NCBI GenBank assembly: GCA_036381125.1
Contig: DASVDK010000085.1
Span: 1-31,862, forward strand
From: DASVDK01 sp036381125 [NCBI: Thermodesulfobacteriota bacterium]
GTDB lineage: Bacteria; DASVDK01
DNA: 31,862 nucleotides
Direction: 5' to 3'
The position numbers were made by a program, and so were the translations under genes. Each line of letters starts with the position of its first letter. Position 1 is the stretch's first letter. The notes beneath the pieces were generated by a model that did not search any database, was not told where the DNA came from, and saw only the letters and a list, made by a program, of their open reading frames with translations. Shown piece after piece: positions 27,584 to 31,862 of this stretch.

Positions 27584-28395
27584 TGGTCGACCGCCTCCTC
27601 TTCGACGGCACGGTGGTGCTCTACGTGCTCGGCACGGGCGGCTTCCTCGCCTTCCTGCTACTCGACCGGCCGAAGGTGGCCAGGGCGGCGCGCGCGATCA
27701 CCATGGCCGGCTTCGCCGTCCACTCGGCGAGCCTCGTCGCCCGGTACGTCGGCGACCGGGTGTCGCCGACCGCGAGCCTCCTCGAGGCGCTGTCGTTCTT
27801 CGCATGGGCCATCGTCGGCGCGTCGATCGTCTTCCAGTCCCGCTACCGCATGCCGGTCCTCGGCGCCTTCGCCACGCCGCTGGCGGCCATGCTCCTCCTC
27901 GTCGCCTCGACGAGCGGCGGCGCGGCGCCGCCGCCGAGCAGCGTGCCCGGCGTCTGGCTGCCGATCCACGTCGGCCTGGTGTTCCTCGGCGATGCCCTCC
28001 TCGCGCTCGCCGCCTGCGCGGGCCTCATGTACATCCTGCAGGAGCGCACCCTGAAGGCCAAGCGGGGCGGCTGGGTGACGCGCCGCTTCCCCTCGCTCGA
28101 GGTGCTCGACGCGGTGAACGTCCGTTCGCTCACGATCGGCTTCCTGCTCCTCACGCTCGGGCTCCTCTCGGGCGGCGTCATCGCCCGGTTCGCCTCGGGC
28201 GCGATCACCTGGTGGGAGCCGACGGTCGTCTTCTCCATCCTCACGTGGGTGCTCTACGCCGTCCTCCTGCACGGCCGCGTGACGGTGGGGTGGCGGGGGC
28301 ACCGGGCCGCCGTCCTCGCCATCGCCGGCTTCGTCGCCGTGCTGGTCACCCTGGTCGGCGTGGGCCTCTTCCGCGTCGGCGGGCACACGGTCTGA
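27583..28395 (+). CDS. HemX/CcsA-like cytochrome c assembly membrane protein
   Basis: The 270-residue protein has about eight predicted membrane segments and belongs to the CcsA/HemX/CcmC heme-handling superfamily. Supporting features are the VHSASLVARYV segment near residue 50, PIHVGLVFLGDALLALAACAGLMYILQE, and a late ITWWEPTVVFSILTW stretch. His residues H47 and H130 (approximate) are candidate heme ligands. HemX proteins often sit next to hemA and limit HemA accumulation; CcsA proteins attach heme to cytochrome c. The location directly before hemA favours HemX, but sequence alone does not decide. The start overlaps the preceding stop by one base, and hemA begins one base after its stop. 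Confidence 0.87.
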   Translation: MVDRLLFDGTVVLYVLGTGGFLAFLLLDRPKVARAARAITMAGFAVHSASLVARYVGDRVSPTASLLEALSFFAWAIVGASIVFQSRYRMPVLGAFATPLAAMLLLVASTSGGAAPPPSSVPGVWLPIHVGLVFLGDALLALAACAGLMYILQERTLKAKRGGWVTRRFPSLEVLDAVNVRSLTIGFLLLTLGLLSGGVIARFASGAITWWEPTVVFSILTWVLYAVLLHGRVTVGWRGHRAAVLAIAGFVAVLVTLVGVGLFRVGGHTV

Positions 28396-28396
28396 C

Positions 28397-29752
28397 ATGA
28401 CGCTCGTCCTGCTCGGTCTCAACCACACGACCGCGTCCGTCGAGGTCCGCGAGCGCCTCGCGGTCCCGGAGGACCGGCTGCCGGCGGTGCTGGCGAGTCT
28501 GAACGGGCTCCCCGAGGTGGAGGAGGTCTGCGCCCTCTCCACCTGCAACCGTGTCGAGGTCATCCTGGCCGTCGAGACGGCGGCCGGCGCCGAGGAGGCG
28601 GTGCGCAGGCTGCTCGAGTGGCAGGGCGTCGAGCCGACGCTCGTCGAGTCGGCGCTCTACCGGCTCGAGGAGGCGGCCGTGGCCCGGCACCTCTTCCGCG
28701 TCGCCTCCGGGCTCGACTCCCTGGTGCTCGGCGAGCCGCAGATCCTGGGCCAGGTGAAGGAGGCCTACGCGGCGGCGCTTCGCGCCAGGACGGCCGGCCC
28801 GCGCCTCTCGCGCCTCTTCCACACCGTCTTCCGCGTGGCCAAGCGGATCCGGACCGAGACCGGGCTCGGGGCGCAGGCCGTCTCCGTGGGGCACGCCGCG
28901 GTGGCGCTCGCGCGCCGGATCTTCGACGACCTCACGACCAAGCGGGTCCTCGTGCTCGGCGCCGGCGAGATGGCGGAGATCACCGCGCGCCACCTCGCCG
29001 CGTCCGGCGTGCGCGACGTGACCGTGGCGAGCCGGTCGGCCGAGCGCGCCCGGGCCCTGGCCATGGCGCTCGGTGGGCGCACCGTGCCGTACGAGGCCCT
29101 GGCCCAGGCCGTGGGCGAGGCCGACATCGTGGTCGCCTCGACCGGATCGCCGACGCCGATCGTCCACGCCGGCATGGTGGCCGACCTGATGCGCGCGCGC
29201 CGGCAGAAGCCGCTCTTCTTCATCGACATCGCCGTGCCGCGCAACGTCGACCCCCACGTCCACGACCTCGCCAACGTCTACCTGTACGACATCGACGACC
29301 TCAAGGCGGTCGTCGAGGAGGGGCGCTCCCACCGGCAGCGCGAGGCGGGGCGCGCGGAGCGGATCGTCGAGGAAGAGGTCGAGGCCTTCGTCCGCGGCGT
29401 CCGCACGCGGGAGGTCGTTCCCACGATCGTCGCGCTCAGGCGCCGGTTCGAGGCGATCCGCCGGGCGGAACTGGCCCGCATGGCCGCGGCGCTGCGCGAC
29501 CTGACGCCCGAGCAGCGCAAGGCCGTCGAGCGTCTCACCGAGGGGATGCTCGGCAAGCTCCTCCATGCGCCCACTGCGACGCTCAAGCGCCTCGCCGAGG
29601 AGGCCGAGGGCTCGCTCTACGCCGACGCGCTCGCCACGCTCTTCGAGCTCGAGCGCGCGGCCGACGCCCCGAGGCGGCGGGGGGCCGTCTCCGAGAGCCC
29701 GGCCGAGGCGGCGCCGGCGCCGATCGCCGCGCGGCGGGGGCAGACCGCGTGA
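28397..29752 (+). CDS. hemA: Glutamyl-tRNA reductase
   Basis: HemA reduces glutamyl-tRNA to glutamate-1-semialdehyde, the committed step of C5-pathway tetrapyrrole synthesis. The 451-residue product has LNHTTASVEVRERLAV near the start and the catalytic C50 in ALSTCNRVEV, the same position as in E. coli. DSLVLGEPQILGQVKEAY, GHAAVALAR, and the NADPH-binding VLVLGAGEMAEITARHL (about 183-199) follow. FFIDIAVPRNVDP is typical. The C-terminal dimerisation helix is complete, followed by an Ala/Arg-rich tail of about 30 residues. The stop overlaps the hemC GTG by four bases. Confidence 0.97.
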   Translation: MTLVLLGLNHTTASVEVRERLAVPEDRLPAVLASLNGLPEVEEVCALSTCNRVEVILAVETAAGAEEAVRRLLEWQGVEPTLVESALYRLEEAAVARHLFRVASGLDSLVLGEPQILGQVKEAYAAALRARTAGPRLSRLFHTVFRVAKRIRTETGLGAQAVSVGHAAVALARRIFDDLTTKRVLVLGAGEMAEITARHLAASGVRDVTVASRSAERARALAMALGGRTVPYEALAQAVGEADIVVASTGSPTPIVHAGMVADLMRARRQKPLFFIDIAVPRNVDPHVHDLANVYLYDIDDLKAVVEEGRSHRQREAGRAERIVEEEVEAFVRGVRTREVVPTIVALRRRFEAIRRAELARMAAALRDLTPEQRKAVERLTEGMLGKLLHAPTATLKRLAEEAEGSLYADALATLFELERAADAPRRRGAVSESPAEAAPAPIAARRGQTA

Positions 29753-30666
29753 CGGCCCCGCTGACGATCGCCACGCGCGGCAGCGCACTCGCGCTCTGGC
29801 AGGCGAACCACGTGAAGGCCAGGCTGGAGGCGCTCGACCCCTCGCGCGAGGTCCGGCTGCTCGTCCTCAGGACGACCGGCGACCGCGTCCAGGACCGCCC
29901 GCTGGCCGAGATCGGGGGCAAGGGGCTCTTCGTCAAGGAGATCGAGGAGGCGCTGCTCGACGGCCGCGCCGACCTGGCCGTGCACTCCATGAAGGACCTG
30001 CCCGCCGCGCTCCCCGGCGGCCTCGAGGTCGCCGCCGTGCCCGAACGCGACGACCCGCGCGACGCGTTCTGCTCGCCGGCGTACGCCCGGCTCGCCGACC
30101 TCCCGGCGGGGGCCGTCGTCGGCACGAGCAGCGTCCGCCGGCAGGCGCAGCTCCTCGACCGATACCCGCACCTCGTGGTCGAGCCGCTCCGCGGCAACGT
30201 CGACACCCGCCTGCGCCGATTGAACGAGGGTCGGTACGCCGGTATCATCCTCGCGATGGCCGGTCTCTCGCGGCTCGGGCTCCTCGCGCAGGTGCGGGAG
30301 CCGCTCTCCCCCGACGTCTCCCTCCCCGCGATCGGCCAGGGCGCGCTCGCCGTGGAGGCGCGCGTCGGCAGCCGCGGCGCGGAGGCCGTCCGCCCGCTCG
30401 AGCACGAGGCGAGCCGCCTCGCGACGACCGCCGAGCGCGCCGTGCTGGCGGCCGTGTCGGGAGACTGCCGGACGCCGCTCGCGGCCCACGCCGCGCTCGA
30501 GGGGGGGCGGCTCAGGCTGCGCGCCCTGCTCGCCTCGCCGGACGGCCGACGCGTCGTGCGGCACGAGGCCGCCGGCGCGGCCTCGGCGCCGGAGGCGCTC
30601 GGCCGCGAGGTCGCGGCGGCGCTCCTCGAGAAGGGGGCCGACATCGTGCGGGGGCTCCGCGCATGA
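29749..30666 (+). CDS. hemC: Porphobilinogen deaminase (hydroxymethylbilane synthase)
   Basis: HemC joins four porphobilinogens into hydroxymethylbilane. The 305-residue protein starts with GTG followed by IATRGSALALWQAN. It has GGKGLFVKEIEEALL, DLAVHSMKDLP and GTSSVRRQAQLL, with the substrate-binding arginines, then IGQGALAVEAR. C240 in SGDCRTPLAAHA is the dipyrromethane cofactor attachment site. Length and motif order are normal. It overlaps hemA at its start and the cobA/hemD fusion at its stop by four bases each. No hemB is in the window; it would be expected just beyond the right edge. Confidence 0.97.
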   Translation: MTAPLTIATRGSALALWQANHVKARLEALDPSREVRLLVLRTTGDRVQDRPLAEIGGKGLFVKEIEEALLDGRADLAVHSMKDLPAALPGGLEVAAVPERDDPRDAFCSPAYARLADLPAGAVVGTSSVRRQAQLLDRYPHLVVEPLRGNVDTRLRRLNEGRYAGIILAMAGLSRLGLLAQVREPLSPDVSLPAIGQGALAVEARVGSRGAEAVRPLEHEASRLATTAERAVLAAVSGDCRTPLAAHAALEGGRLRLRALLASPDGRRVVRHEAAGAASAPEALGREVAAALLEKGADIVRGLRA

Positions 30667-31862
30667 GCGGCATGGTCTACCTCGTCGGCGCCGGTCCCGG
30701 CGATCCGGGACTGCTCACGCTGCGCGGCGCCGAGTGTCTCGGCCGGGCCGACGTCGTCGTCTACGACTACCTGGCCAACCCGGCGCTCCTCGGCCGCGCG
30801 CGGAGCGACGCCGAGCGCGTCTACGTGGGCAAGCAGGGCGGCCGACCCAGCATGTCCCAGGACGAGATCAACCGGATCCTCGTCGAGCGCGCGCGGGCCG
30901 GGCGGCTCGTCTGCCGGTTGAAGGGGGGCGACCCCTTCGTCTTCGGCCGCGGCGGCGAGGAGGCGCTGGCGCTCGAGGCGGCCGGCGTGCCGTTCGAGGT
31001 CGTGCCGGGCGTGACGAGCGCCGTCGGCGCGCCGGCCTACGCCGGCATCCCGCTCACCCACCGTGACCTCGTCTCCACGGTCACCTTCGTGACCGGTCAC
31101 GAGGACCCCACCAAGCCGGACTCGAACATCGACTGGGCCGGCCTCGCCCGCGGCGGGACGCTCGTGTTCTTCATGGGCGTCAAGACCCTTCCGGACACCG
31201 TCGCGCGCCTCGTCGCGCACGGCCGCTCGCCGGAGACCCCCGTGGCGGTGATCCGCTGGGGCACCACGCCCGAGCAGGAGACGGTGGTCGGGACCCTGGC
31301 CGACATCGTGGAGCGGACGCGCGCCCGCGGGATCACGCCGCCCGCGCTCACGGTCGTGGGCGAGGTCGTCCGGCTTCGCGAGCGGATCGCCTGGCTCGAG
31401 CGGCGGCCGCTCTTCGGCCGGCGCATCCTCGTCACGCGCGCGCGCGAGCAGGCGTCGGTCTTCGCCGAGGGGCTGCGCGAGGCGGGCGCCGTCCCCGTGG
31501 AGTTCCCGACGATCGAGATCCGGCCGCCCGACTCGTGGGCGGAGCTGGACGCGGCGCTGGGCCGCCTCGCCGGGTACGACTGGGTGGTCTTCACGAGCGC
31601 CAACGCGGTCCGGTACCTGCTGATGCGCCTGCGCGCCACGGGGCGCGACGTGCGCGCCCTCGGCAGGGCCCGCCTCTGCGCCATCGGCCCGGCCACGGCC
31701 GAGGCGATCGAGGGGCTCGGCCTCCGGGTGGACGTCGTGCCGCCCGAGTACCGGGCGGAGGCCGTCGTCGCGGCGCTCGCGGCGGCCGAGGGCCCGGACG
31801 GCCTGCGGGGCCGCCGCGTGCTCGTCCCGCGCGCCGGGGACGCCCGTGAGGTCGTGCCGGCC
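30663..31862 (+). CDS. Uroporphyrinogen-III methyltransferase / synthase fusion (CobA-HemD), 3'-truncated
   Basis: The frame opens at ATG 30663 (ATGA overlap with hemC) and stays open for 400 codons to the window edge. Residues about 5-245 are Cob[35 protein letters not shown] and [16 protein letters not shown], which methylates uroporphyrinogen III to precorrin-2. From about residue 250 ([19 protein letters not shown]) a HemD domain begins, with VVFTSANAV and [10 protein letters not shown]. HemD cyclises hydroxymethylbilane to uroporphyrinogen III. About 100 residues of HemD are likely missing. One protein thus makes the branch-point compound and draws it toward siroheme/cobalamin, with precorrin-2 dehydrogenase encoded upstream. 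Confidence 0.94.
   Translation, partial: MSGMVYLVGAGPGDPGLLTLRGAECLGRADVVVYDYLANPALLGRARSDAERVYVGKQGGRPSMSQDEINRILVERARAGRLVCRLKGGDPFVFGRGGEEALALEAAGVPFEVVPGVTSAVGAPAYAGIPLTHRDLVSTVTFVTGHEDPTKPDSNIDWAGLARGGTLVFFMGVKTLPDTVARLVAHGRSPETPVAVIRWGTTPEQETVVGTLADIVERTRARGITPPALTVVGEVVRLRERIAWLERRPLFGRRILVTRAREQASVFAEGLREAGAVPVEFPTIEIRPPDSWAELDAALGRLAGYDWVVFTSANAVRYLLMRLRATGRDVRALGRARLCAIGPATAEAIEGLGLRVDVVPPEYRAEAVVAALAAAEGPDGLRGRRVLVPRAGDAREVVPA

Overview
The window is chromosomal DNA of roughly 70% G+C. It is gene-dense and almost entirely on the + strand, with many 1-4 base start/stop overlaps and many GTG starts. GmhA (LPS heptose pathway), MreBCD/PBP2/RodA and a chemosensory array point to a rod-shaped Gram-negative bacterium. 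The base composition, the HNH-protein family at the left edge and the gene mix would suit a deep lineage such as Candidatus Rokubacteria/Methylomirabilota, Binatota or a deltaproteobacterial relative. That placement is inference; no rRNA or other taxonomic marker is present. I found no tRNA, rRNA, insertion sequence or CRISPR array.

Layout. (1) 1-1047, minus strand: 3'-truncated HNH nuclease-like protein. A 353-base divergent intergenic region follows. (2) 1401-8100: housekeeping genes dinG, galU, lon and thiL. (3) 8260-18811: a sigma70-like promoter, then a chemosensory cluster cheR-mcp-cheW-cheY-cheB-cheA-cheC-cheD. It runs into larB-larC (nickel-pincer cofactor synthesis) and a receiver-histidine kinase hybrid whose start overlaps the larC stop. 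(4) 18913-25611: a second promoter of the same design, then mreB, a strong hairpin, mreC-mreD-mrdA-rodA and an unrecognised gene. (5) 25846-26175, minus strand: trxA. (6) 26313 to the right edge: a tightly coupled run gmhA - precorrin-2 dehydrogenase - hemX/ccsA-like - hemA - hemC - cobA/hemD fusion, making heme and siroheme precursors. The last gene is cut by the window edge.

How the genes work together. The chemosensory set is complete for signalling: receptor, CheW, CheA, CheY, the CheR/CheB methylation pair and the CheC/CheD adaptation pair. No flagellar or pilus genes lie beside it, its receptor has almost no extracytoplasmic part, and its CheB has no receiver. Its output may therefore not be classical flagellar taxis. 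The cluster abuts the cell-shape/elongasome operon and shares a promoter architecture with it. The least expected arrangement is larBC between cheD and the hybrid kinase, with larC and the kinase translationally coupled.

Other points of note: a DinG whose first iron-sulfur ligand position is Ser; -10-like hexamers 6-7 bases before the starts of three genes, suggesting leaderless mRNAs; a 54-bp tandem duplication in cheW; a long Pro/Ala/Ser tail on MreC; and a thioredoxin with a WCAPC active site.
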